Below, piece after piece: positions 8,131 through 16,476 of a DNA stretch of 50,346 bases. The notes beneath the pieces were generated by a model, which worked only from the letters and a program-made list of their open reading frames with translations, was not told where the DNA came from and did not search any database. Numbering within the stretch: the first letter of the stretch is position 1; each line of letters begins with the position of its first letter. This DNA is from a virus: positions 1 to 50,346 of the IMG/VR virus record IMGVR_UViG_3300009126_000009; one strand, 5' to 3'. A program made the translations under genes and the position numbers.

Positions 8131-8421
8131 ATGGCTTATACATCAGGTAATTTGGTTCTTATCGGCGGTGGGAATGGTTATAACCATTACCGATATGACA
8201 CTTTAGACGCACATACGACTGTGGATGGTGCGGGATATTTCAACAATGATGATGATGATCTTAACCTTGCAGTGGGTGACATCATTGATGTTGTTGTTTG
8301 GTCTACTGCCATCCGTACCGGGACTATCAGTACATACGGCTCACACGTTGTAAATGCTGTTTCTTCTGGTTCTGTTGATTGTTCTAATGTCACTGCTGGA
8401 ACTGTTACCGACAGTGACTAA
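8131..8421 (+). CDS. Probable capsid decoration protein
   Basis: This 96-residue beta-rich, acidic protein (MAYTSGNLVLIGGGNGYNHY..., DNDD-type loops, many T/S/V) is encoded 18 bases after the capsid gene and directly before a strong terminator. Small glycine- and valine-rich proteins at this location often decorate or cement the capsid. I make the assignment from position and composition, not from a specific motif. Confidence 0.6.
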   Translation: MAYTSGNLVLIGGGNGYNHYRYDTLDAHTTVDGAGYFNNDDDDLNLAVGDIIDVVVWSTAIRTGTISTYGSHVVNAVSSGSVDCSNVTAGTVTDSD

Positions 8422-8428
8422 CCTTATG

Positions 8429-8457
8429 AGTGGCCCTCTTTATGGGGGCCACTTTTT
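8429..8457 (+). terminator. Intrinsic terminator after the capsid genes
   Basis: A ten-pair stem (8429-8438 with 8444-8453, one T-G pair) encloses a TTTAT loop and runs straight into a T run (8453-8457). It ends the scaffold-capsid-decoration transcript or lowers read-through into the tail genes. Confidence 0.9.
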
Positions 8458-8536
8458 AGTTTTACCCTTCCTGTTCAGGCAAGGCATATATTCTATTTGC
8501 AATGTTTGAATACTGTTCATCTTTAATGGAGTTTTT

Positions 8537-9016
8537 ATGAGCGACCATAGAGCATTAGCACATAAGTTAACACGGAGCGAAGATGGGACTTTTGGCAGTA
8601 GTTGGAATTATACCTGTGATCAACATCCTTTAAATTATTGTTTGGAGCCTAATTATTTTTCGTCTTTGATTGGTAATTTTTTAATTGGAGACACTTTAAG
8701 GCTTACTGAAATCCGTGATGATCGTGTGTATTCAACGTGTCTGGTTATGATTGTGTTTAAGGATACATTAGTGGGCGAAGTGGAAGTGCAAAAGATTTCT
8801 GACATTGTTACTTTTAAACATACAATTCCCGCTAAGAAAGAAGAAAAGGTAGAACCTATTCCAGAATATATCAAGGGTGATGGGCAAGTGGAATGGGACT
8901 ACAAGAAAAGAATTTATCAGATTAAAGAACAGGGCATGGTTATAGCTGAAACCAAGAATAAACAAACGGCCCATGCCATTGCCCGTGGAGATAAACCTAT
9001 TCCGGTAGCTTGCTAA
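8537..9016 (+). CDS. Hypothetical late protein
   Basis: This 159-residue protein has no family that I recognise. It starts MSDHRALAHKLTRSEDGTFGS and contains a hydrophobic beta-rich centre and a lysine/glutamate-rich linker (PAKKEEKVEPIPEY). Its stop is next to the ATG of the tail tubular A-like gene, so a tail or connector role is plausible. A GGAG ribosome site lies 8 bases before the start. Confidence 0.65.
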   Translation: MSDHRALAHKLTRSEDGTFGSSWNYTCDQHPLNYCLEPNYFSSLIGNFLIGDTLRLTEIRDDRVYSTCLVMIVFKDTLVGEVEVQKISDIVTFKHTIPAKKEEKVEPIPEYIKGDGQVEWDYKKRIYQIKEQGMVIAETKNKQTAHAIARGDKPIPVAC

Positions 9017-9610
9017 ATGCCAAGTAAAGTGGATGTTGCAAACAGAGCATTGCGAATGGTTGGTGCGACAAGAATAACTTCTTTCACTCAAGGAACACCA
9101 AGCGCAAATGCTGTGAATGATATTTATGATGAAGTCTTAAAAGAATTACTGGCTTCTGCTGAATGGAAGTTTGCCAAAAAAAGGTCAAATTTGGCTCGGT
9201 CTTCTACGACTCCAGTTTATGAATATGATTACGCTTACGCTCTGCCATCAGACTGGTTGAGAACTGTTGATGTTCACAACAATGATAATGGCATAGGTAA
9301 TTTTAAATATAGGGAAGCACAGGTTGGATCTCAAAATGTTTTAGAGACAAACGAAGAACAGGTTTATTTAACTTATGTTTATTTTGAACAAGATCCAAAC
9401 TTGATGACCCCAACTTTCAGGACTGCTTTATCTACTGCTTTGGGCAGAGATTTAGCAGTACCTTTAAGTGAGTCTGGAACACTTCAGACAAGATTGGAAA
9501 GTCGAGCAACTCGATCCCTGTTTAAAGCAATGTCTGTGGATGCAATTGGATCTACACCAAAAAGCAGACCTCAAGGGTCTTGGGCAACGGCTAGATATGG
9601 GTGGAGATAG
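9017..9610 (+). CDS. Tail tubular protein A-like (gatekeeper)
   Basis: This 197-residue protein has the typical start MPSKVDVANRALRMVGATRITSF and the segments AVNDIYDEVLKELLASAEWKFAKKR and YAYALPSDWLRTVDV of T7 gp11-like tail tubular A proteins. These form the ring between portal and nozzle. C-terminal residues RPQGSWATARYGWR are also typical. It ends one base before the tail tubular B-like gene. Confidence 0.88.
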   Translation: MPSKVDVANRALRMVGATRITSFTQGTPSANAVNDIYDEVLKELLASAEWKFAKKRSNLARSSTTPVYEYDYAYALPSDWLRTVDVHNNDNGIGNFKYREAQVGSQNVLETNEEQVYLTYVYFEQDPNLMTPTFRTALSTALGRDLAVPLSESGTLQTRLESRATRSLFKAMSVDAIGSTPKSRPQGSWATARYGWR

Positions 9611-12097
9611 ATGCCCAAGTTACATGATTTAAAAATTAGTAGTAATACTGGGGAAATAACTCCCCGGTTACACGCAAGAGTGGATTTCAACAAGTATTCT
9701 TCCTCTTGTGAAACGATGGAAAACATGATCCCACTTGCTGAAGGTGGGGCCATGAGAAGAGCGGGAACCCGGTATGTAGCAGAGCTTAAAAGTTCCGCTG
9801 TTAAGGGAAGGTTGAAAAGGTTTGAATATTCAACCACCCAGAGCTACATCATTGAAATGGGAGAACAGGCTTTTCGGTTCTACAGGAACCAAGGCCAGAT
9901 AGTTTCCCAGAACATAACAGCTTCAATAACTAACGGAACTTTTGATTCAAACATAACTGGGTGGACAGATCAATCCGGATCGGGATCATCTATCAGTCAC
10001 GATTCTACCAATAACCGGATGAGTCTGGTTTCAAATGGAACAACTAATGCTCATGCAGAACAACAAGTAACAAATTCTTCAGCAATTGAACATATTTTAA
10101 GGTTCCGGGTTTATGGATGCCCGGGAGATGTTGTTAAATTAAGAATAGGAACTTCTTCAACCGGAGCCCAGATCGTTGATGATTTTGAAGCTTCAGTCGG
10201 TTTTCACACATACGCTTTTACCGCTACGGCGGCTAACTTCTATGTGCAGTTTTTACATTCGACTGGTAAGACACTCGGCATTGATGATGTTTCGTTAATT
10301 GATAATTCCCCGGTGGAGCTAACAACTCCATATACGGAAGCACAGTTATTTAATGTTGGTGGACCCCAAAGTGCAGATGTTCTTTACTTGTTTCACGGGT
10401 TACACCCAACATACAAATTAGAAAGAAGGGGCCACTCAACTTGGTCATTGGTAGAAGTTGCTTGGCAAGACGGCCCTTGGGACGAAGTAAACACTACTTC
10501 AACAACATTAACTCCTTCAGCCACTTCAGGGTTGGGAGTTACCACAACCGCTTCTTCAACTACCGGGATCAATGGAGGAGATGGTTTCAAAAGTACAGAC
10601 GTTGGTAGGTTGGTCCGAATCGACAATCCTTCATCTGGGGTAGATTGGGGATGGGGGATTATAACCGAGTACACATCAACTACTGCTGTGAAGGTAGATA
10701 TTAAAAGGAATTTTTTAAGCACCAATGCGGATACCCGGTGGAGACTGGGATCTTGGTCTGAAACGACAGGTTATCCGGCTGTTGGTGCTTTTTATGAACA
10801 ACGGTTAACAGCGGCAAATACAACGAATCAACCCCAGACGTTTTGGATGTCAAACACGGGGGATTTTGAAAATCATTCCCCGGACAGTGCAAACACATCT
10901 GGAAACTGGGATGGAACGGTACAGGATGATGATTCGATTGATTTTGAAATATCTGCCGATAATGTTAACGCTATTAGATGGTTGTCGGCTGGAGAGGATA
11001 CCCTTTCCATTGGGACTTCTGGGGGTGAGTGGATACCGAAGTCGGACGGGATTGTTTTAACCCCGTCCGACATTTCGGTACGAAGACAGACCACCCATGG
11101 TTCCGCACCGATTGATCCTGTTCGAGTAGACAACATTGTGTTGTTTACGCAAAGAGCAAAAAGAAAGATTCGGGAGTTTGGATTTACTTTTGAAACGGAT
11201 GGTTTCAAAGCGTTTGACATGACCCGGCTGGCCCAACACATTACCCGGGGAGATGTTGTTGAACTTGCTTTTGCGGAAGAACCTGATTCTCAATGTTTTG
11301 TTGTTAGAGGTGATGGACAGCTTCCTACAATGACCTTCAGGAGACAGGAAGATGTTGTTGGTTGGGCAAGACAGATATTGGGCGGGTCTTTTGGGAGTGG
11401 TAACGCTGTGGTGGAAAGTGTTGCATCCATACCGGGTACAAATGGATCAGGGCAAACGCAAGACTCAACAAACAGGGATGAAGTCTGGGTTATTGTTAAA
11501 CGAACCATCAACAGTGCAACCAAAAGATATGTTGAAATGTTTGAAAGGGATTATGAACAAGGCCATGACCAAGAAGATGCCTATTATCTCGATTCGATAC
11601 TGACTTATGACGGTGGATCTACATCAACGATTACGGGGTTATCTCATCTTGAGGGTAAAACTGTGGGGGTGTATGCAGACGGAGCTATTCAGTCGGATAA
11701 AACGGTGTCGAGTGGTTCGATATCTCTTGACTCTGCCGCTTCGGTTGTTCAGGTAGGATTGCGATACGCTCATTTATATAAAACGCTAAAGATTGAAGGT
11801 GGAAACCCGGTAGGAACAGCAATTGGTAAGAAGAAAAGAATTCATGGAATAACGGTAGCTGTGATGGATAGTCTGACTTTAAAGATAGGACCTGATACAG
11901 ATAATTTGCAAAACTTGGATTTTAGAAAGATATCAGATCCTATGGATTCAGTAGCCCCTTTGTTTACAGGGGAAAAATTTATTGAGTTTGAAGGAGACTG
12001 GGAAACAGACACACGGATGGTAATTCAAAGTGATGACCCGGCTCCTTTTGTTTTACTGGCATTGGCTCCAGAAATAGAAATTAATTCAACGGTGTAA
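9611..12097 (+). CDS. Tail tubular protein B-like / stabilisation protein (nozzle)
   Basis: This 828-residue protein matches the T7 gp12-like nozzle or 'phage stabilisation protein' type: near the N-terminus, NTGEITPRLHARVDFNKYSSSCETMENMIPLAEGGAMRRAGTRYV. An inserted beta-sandwich-like segment (about residues 100-215, ITNGTFDSNITGWTDQSGSG...) looks like a carbohydrate-binding module. Its job would be the tail tip through which DNA leaves. The order after the tubular A-like gene agrees with T7-like genomes. Confidence 0.85.
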   Translation: MPKLHDLKISSNTGEITPRLHARVDFNKYSSSCETMENMIPLAEGGAMRRAGTRYVAELKSSAVKGRLKRFEYSTTQSYIIEMGEQAFRFYRNQGQIVSQNITASITNGTFDSNITGWTDQSGSGSSISHDSTNNRMSLVSNGTTNAHAEQQVTNSSAIEHILRFRVYGCPGDVVKLRIGTSSTGAQIVDDFEASVGFHTYAFTATAANFYVQFLHSTGKTLGIDDVSLIDNSPVELTTPYTEAQLFNVGGPQSADVLYLFHGLHPTYKLERRGHSTWSLVEVAWQDGPWDEVNTTSTTLTPSATSGLGVTTTASSTTGINGGDGFKSTDVGRLVRIDNPSSGVDWGWGIITEYTSTTAVKVDIKRNFLSTNADTRWRLGSWSETTGYPAVGAFYEQRLTAANTTNQPQTFWMSNTGDFENHSPDSANTSGNWDGTVQDDDSIDFEISADNVNAIRWLSAGEDTLSIGTSGGEWIPKSDGIVLTPSDISVRRQTTHGSAPIDPVRVDNIVLFTQRAKRKIREFGFTFETDGFKAFDMTRLAQHITRGDVVELAFAEEPDSQCFVVRGDGQLPTMTFRRQEDVVGWARQILGGSFGSGNAVVESVASIPGTNGSGQTQDSTNRDEVWVIVKRTINSATKRYVEMFERDYEQGHDQEDAYYLDSILTYDGGSTSTITGLSHLEGKTVGVYADGAIQSDKTVSSGSISLDSAASVVQVGLRYAHLYKTLKIEGGNPVGTAIGKKKRIHGITVAVMDSLTLKIGPDTDNLQNLDFRKISDPMDSVAPLFTGEKFIEFEGDWETDTRMVIQSDDPAPFVLLALAPEIEINSTV

Positions 12098-12100
12098 TTT

Positions 12101-12844
12101 ATGGCTAAGTGGGGTCCTATATTAATGGGTGCGGCGGTTGGAGCGGGAGTATCTGCCGCTACAGGTGGTGATCCTCTCAAGGGTGCGTTGATGGGAGGAG
12201 TTGGTGGGGCTATTGGGGGTACTGATTTTGGTGCTTTGAGTGGTACGGGTAAAGGAGTGGTTGCGGGTAAAGCTGGTGGAGCTTCTTTAGGCGGCGGTTT
12301 TACTGGTGTTGGGGCTGAATCTGCCGCTGGCTCTATGGTTACTGGTGCAACTGGTGGTGGGACTGGTGGACTTTTCGGAATGAGTACCGGGCAACTTGTA
12401 AGTACGGCTTTTCAAGGGGCCGGGTTGCTATCTTCCGCAAGTGGACAGGCACAAAGCGGTTTGAACACAGAAGCGCAAGCAAAATTTCAAGCGCAACTTG
12501 ATGAACAGCTTGGCACAAGAAAAGAAGATGAATCAGAACAAACTCAACGAGATTATTTAACGGCACGGGCCTATGACATGGGAACTCAACGCTCTTTGCT
12601 TGGGCGAAGCGGTGGGAACCCATACAAAGGGTCTTTGTTAAACGTTCAGGCCGATTATGCCGGGGAAGTTGCTTATCAATCGGCAAAGATTTTAAACCAA
12701 GGGACAGTTACTTCAACCCGATTACAAAATCGAGCCGCTTTAACAAGAATGGCTGGAACAAGTGCAAGAAGAGCCGGGTTCCAAAGAGCGGGTGGAACCG
12801 TTCTATTGGGTGGATCTCAAATGGCTTCTAACTTTTTCGTTTAA
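12101..12844 (+). CDS. Internal virion protein, small (T7 gp14-like position)
   Basis: This 247-residue protein is glycine-, alanine- and threonine-rich over the first 110 residues (MAKWGPILMGAAVGAGVSAATGG...), suggesting a membrane-active N-terminus, and is followed by a charged helical region. In T7-like phages the gene after tail tubular B encodes the small ejected core protein that inserts in the outer membrane. I use position and composition; sequence identity to gp14 is not evident. Confidence 0.6.
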   Translation: MAKWGPILMGAAVGAGVSAATGGDPLKGALMGGVGGAIGGTDFGALSGTGKGVVAGKAGGASLGGGFTGVGAESAAGSMVTGATGGGTGGLFGMSTGQLVSTAFQGAGLLSSASGQAQSGLNTEAQAKFQAQLDEQLGTRKEDESEQTQRDYLTARAYDMGTQRSLLGRSGGNPYKGSLLNVQADYAGEVAYQSAKILNQGTVTSTRLQNRAALTRMAGTSARRAGFQRAGGTVLLGGSQMASNFFV

Positions 12845-12859
12845 ACAACAGGTTTATTT

Positions 12860-15800
12860 ATGGCAAATCCTAAATTACCATCAAGAAGTAATTTTAGAAC
12901 AAGAACCCGGAGAGGAGGAAGTAAAACTTTTGATGCTACGGATGTTCCTCAAGTGAGAACCAGTTCAGATCCGGGTCAATCGGCTCCCCCAAAAGGTGTT
13001 TTTGGGGAATATGAAACAGAAACTCTTGCCAGTATGGGTGAAGGTTTGATGAATTTGGGTACTCAAATTAATACAGTTAGTACCAAGCTAAAACAAAGAG
13101 AAGATGACAGATTTTTGTTGCAAGCGGAGGAAGAAATTGGAACTAGGCTTACAACTTTAAAAGATGAATCTATAGAAGCTTTGGATTTAAGTGATTCAGA
13201 CAACATTAAAGGACTGAATGGCAAAGTAGAGAATTATTTAAAAGAATATGATGGAAAGGCTTCAAAGTTAAATTTAAGCCCTAATTCACTTTATAAATAT
13301 GAATCTTTAAAACATAAACTAAAAAACACCTTTGCTGTAAATATTGCGAAAGAAAAAACAGCGATAAATCATCAAAGAGATCAAGGAAGGGTTTATAGTT
13401 TATCTGATGATATTGGCCTAGATCCAGATAAGGATGTTGACCATATAGCAGACAACTTTTCTGAATTTGATCAAGGGTTTGATTCACAATACGCATCTTT
13501 ATTTGATGAAAAAATTGAGCCTGAACTAAAAAGACAAGGGAAGCAAAGAATTTTTACAAGGAAAATAGACCGCTTGTTAAATGAAGAGACTGAAAAAAAT
13601 CTTTTAAAAGTTAAAAGATATTTGCATGATCCTGATGTTTGGGATCTTCAATATAAACCAGATGGAACTTTTGATAAAGATTTTTCTCAAACACTTAATT
13701 CTTATAAAGAAAGAGTCAAAGGTATAGAGAATGGAAGAAGTGATGTGCAAAAACGATTGTTGGCAGTTCCACAATTACAAAAACAAGGTATTCTTCCAAC
13801 AGAAAAGGACTCTCCTATAGTTAGGGCTTTTGTGATTGAAAACAAATTGCCTGATAAGGAAGAACGAACTGAAATTGATAAACTTGATGATTATAACAAA
13901 GCAATAGGTAAATTACCAAAGGGTGAAGATGGTCAACCTAACCCACAACAAAAAGCTATTGTAGATGAAATATTTGGTGTCACGATAGAACCAAGTGACT
14001 TTGAATTAAAACGAATCTATTTTGAACAATGGAAAAAAGAACATCCAAAAGCGGAAGTTGAAGAAATAAAACAAATGGAAGCCTCAATAAGGGATTTACC
14101 TATGTCTCCCGAGCTTAAAGCCAAATTAAAAGTAAAAGGGGCAAAGGTAATTTCAGAAGCCGCTAAAGGTGCAGATGATACTATGGTTCAAGCTTTGGGT
14201 CTAACACCTAAACCCGATAAGTTAGAAGCAGTGAAACAGCTTCAAGCACAATTTGCTTTTTATGAAGAAAAATTTGGGACAACGATTCCTGATGAAGATA
14301 AAAAACGGGCATTTATGGAGCAGATTGGTTTAACAGAGAAAAAACTTTCTCCGGTTGAGCAATTATATAAAGATGTTTCTGATTTGAAAACAAGAGGAAT
14401 CCCCGTTGATGATACAGAGGTTCAGTTATTAGCTAAACAAAAGGTAGGTTTACCTTTATCTGAAGCACAAAGAAAACAAGCTATAGAAATTGAAACACGA
14501 TTAAATTCATATAAAAAAGTACAAGAAGCAAAAGGAGTAGTTGAAGGGGTTGAAGCGATTGAGGATGAAGACGTTAAAGAAAAGGTAGAACGGTTACTTA
14601 AAATTAATGTTCCACAAGATAAATTAAATTCGGTTGAGCTTTTAGCAAACAAAATCAAGTCGGCTAAAAAATTAGGAGTGGAATTCACTTCAGATCAAGA
14701 AGCAATATTATACAAACAAGCGGTAGGAACAATACCTTTAACTAAGGAAGAAAAAGAAGAAGCCGCAAAACTTAAAGGCAGACTGAGTGCCATAGAAGAA
14801 AAATCAAAAAGTGATACTGAAAAAGAATTAGGAATTTTAAGTGATGCGGGACTGGAAGGTAAAGACAGCAAGAAAATGAATGAGCTTATTGTTCAAACAT
14901 TGGGAGGTGAGGTTAATCTCGATACCGGAACTACATCCTTACCTGCGGAAAAACGAGATTTAGCACTTAATATGCTTGTCAGAGCAGAGCAGCTTTTAAA
15001 AAATAAAAAAGCTAATAGTTTGGGTCAAGCGGTTTCAATGGCAAGAAAAGAAATAAAAATCCCTCAAGCTGTAACTGCTATTAGTATTGCGGATAAAATA
15101 ATTAAAGATGCAGATGCCGAGCCACCGCCATCCAGCAGTCAATTAGAAAATGCTGAAAAAGATTTAGATAAAATCATAAAACTTGAAGATGCTACCGGAT
15201 GGAAATCAGCGGCTATTAATATTTGGAATAGCACTATTGGTCAAATAAGTGAAGGTTTGATTTCTAAAGACGTTGTTAAAGCAAGACAAAAGCTGGCTCT
15301 TTTAGAAGGTGATTTTATAGCCGCTTTCAAGAGAAGTTCAAGACTTCCGGTTTGGGAGCAAAAAAGATTGGCAAGTATATTCTCTGGTCCAGCGACTTGG
15401 ACAGCAGCCGGAGAAGTGCGGGAAGCTATGAAAGAAATGGATAAAATGTTGACCGAAGAGATTACTTTCCAAAGGTCACTTTTAATTGATAAGAAAATGC
15501 CTTTTGACAAAAGGGTAGAAACGTTAAGAAGCATATCAGCACTTGCTAGGTTTAGAAAAAGGGTAAAAGAATTTGAGATTAACCCCATATCTAAGTATCA
15601 AAATGTTAAATCAATTAAAAATGCTTCACAAAAAGAAATTACTAATTTGGTTAATAGTATTACCGAAACAGATCTTCTGAATTGGGGAAATGAACATCCA
15701 GAAGCGTTAAAACTTTTACGGAAAAGAGTTGTACCCAGAGCCCCAAGTGAAAATAAAACAAATATAAAAAAGAAGGAAGTACCTATTAAAACGTCTAAAA

Positions 15801-15979
15801 ATTTAACGCTTAAAGTAGTGCCTGATGAAATGTCTATAGAAGAAATAGATGCAGAGCTTAATACACTTAGTAATCGTATGTTTGAAGAAGAGTTATTTGG
15901 TACACCTGAAGGAAAGAAAATAGAAGAGCGTGAATTAGTTTTAATGGAAATGAAAAAAAAAAAAATCAAAAACCGTTAG
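12860..15979 (+). CDS. Large internal virion protein, frame-0 product
   Basis: This 1039-residue, lysine/glutamate-rich, mostly helical protein follows the small internal virion gene, where T7-like phages encode gp15-like ejection proteins. The C-terminus reads MKKKKIKNR because a 13-A run (15953-15965) leads quickly to a TAG. The -1 frame downstream stays open for 169 codons after the run with similar charged composition and no ATG near its beginning. The natural product may therefore be about 1205 residues after slippage, or the A run may be miscounted. No enzymatic motif is visible. Confidence 0.75.
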   Translation: MANPKLPSRSNFRTRTRRGGSKTFDATDVPQVRTSSDPGQSAPPKGVFGEYETETLASMGEGLMNLGTQINTVSTKLKQREDDRFLLQAEEEIGTRLTTLKDESIEALDLSDSDNIKGLNGKVENYLKEYDGKASKLNLSPNSLYKYESLKHKLKNTFAVNIAKEKTAINHQRDQGRVYSLSDDIGLDPDKDVDHIADNFSEFDQGFDSQYASLFDEKIEPELKRQGKQRIFTRKIDRLLNEETEKNLLKVKRYLHDPDVWDLQYKPDGTFDKDFSQTLNSYKERVKGIENGRSDVQKRLLAVPQLQKQGILPTEKDSPIVRAFVIENKLPDKEERTEIDKLDDYNKAIGKLPKGEDGQPNPQQKAIVDEIFGVTIEPSDFELKRIYFEQWKKEHPKAEVEEIKQMEASIRDLPMSPELKAKLKVKGAKVISEAAKGADDTMVQALGLTPKPDKLEAVKQLQAQFAFYEEKFGTTIPDEDKKRAFMEQIGLTEKKLSPVEQLYKDVSDLKTRGIPVDDTEVQLLAKQKVGLPLSEAQRKQAIEIETRLNSYKKVQEAKGVVEGVEAIEDEDVKEKVERLLKINVPQDKLNSVELLANKIKSAKKLGVEFTSDQEAILYKQAVGTIPLTKEEKEEAAKLKGRLSAIEEKSKSDTEKELGILSDAGLEGKDSKKMNELIVQTLGGEVNLDTGTTSLPAEKRDLALNMLVRAEQLLKNKKANSLGQAVSMARKEIKIPQAVTAISIADKIIKDADAEPPPSSSQLENAEKDLDKIIKLEDATGWKSAAINIWNSTIGQISEGLISKDVVKARQKLALLEGDFIAAFKRSSRLPVWEQKRLASIFSGPATWTAAGEVREAMKEMDKMLTEEITFQRSLLIDKKMPFDKRVETLRSISALARFRKRVKEFEINPISKYQNVKSIKNASQKEITNLVNSITETDLLNWGNEHPEALKLLRKRVVPRAPSENKTNIKKKEVPIKTSKNLTLKVVPDEMSIEEIDAELNTLSNRMFEEELFGTPEGKKIEERELVLMEMKKKKIKNR
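15953..15965 (+). other. 13-A homopolymer, candidate frameshift site
   Basis: In frame 0 the run reads ATG AAA AAA AAA AAA ATC and the frame ends 12 bases after the ATC. A shift to the -1 frame continues without a stop to 16476. Runs of nine or more A are classical sites for polymerase slippage, and A-AAA-AAA is a classical ribosomal -1 slip motif. A sequencing or assembly length error would look the same. Confidence 0.6.
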
Positions 15980-16476
15980 AAGCGTTCAGAAATGAAAATA
16001 ATATTGAAGTTACGGAAGGAAAAGGAGAAGGATTTGCCGAAGTATTGTTCGCTGGCAACGATGGAAAAGGTAGAAACATTATTGAATTTAGAAAAGCGGG
16101 TAACTTTAAAAAACAGGACATAATTGATGCGGAAACTCTTCATTTCATGGGAGGAGCAAAAGAAGATGGAACACCTTACCATGAAGAGTTTTTTGATTTG
16201 AAACAGCAATTTATTAATGCAATGCCAGAAGACAGTAAAAAGTTTGCTGAAAGAAAATTTGCACAGGCAAAGAAAAAGGGAATGACTGGAACAAATTTTT
16301 CAAACTTTGAGAATTATGTTCAAAACGTTTTCTCGGATATGGAGTTAAGAGGGGCAATGTTCCCGCAACTTATGACAGATCCGAAAGAAAGAAAAGATTT
16401 TAAAAGCAGAAAGATTTTTACAACAGAGCAAAAAGCAATACTCAAACAGATGGATAAACTTGTAAAGGGTGAATAG
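15979..16476 (+). CDS. -1-frame continuation of the large internal virion protein
   Basis: The open frame gives LEAFRNENNIEVTEGKGEGFAEV... and then FAGNDGKGRNIIEFRKAG, with no stop back to 15931. The first ATG is far inside (after DAETLH), and TTG 16045 has no ribosome site. The segment AETLHFMGG...HEEFFDLKQQFINAMP looks like a folded C-terminal domain. The simplest reading is that it is translated as the end of the upstream protein by frameshifting. I give the frame from the frame-0 stop region; the true fusion point is the A run. Confidence 0.6.
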   Translation, partial: EAFRNENNIEVTEGKGEGFAEVLFAGNDGKGRNIIEFRKAGNFKKQDIIDAETLHFMGGAKEDGTPYHEEFFDLKQQFINAMPEDSKKFAERKFAQAKKKGMTGTNFSNFENYVQNVFSDMELRGAMFPQLMTDPKERKDFKSRKIFTTEQKAILKQMDKLVKGE

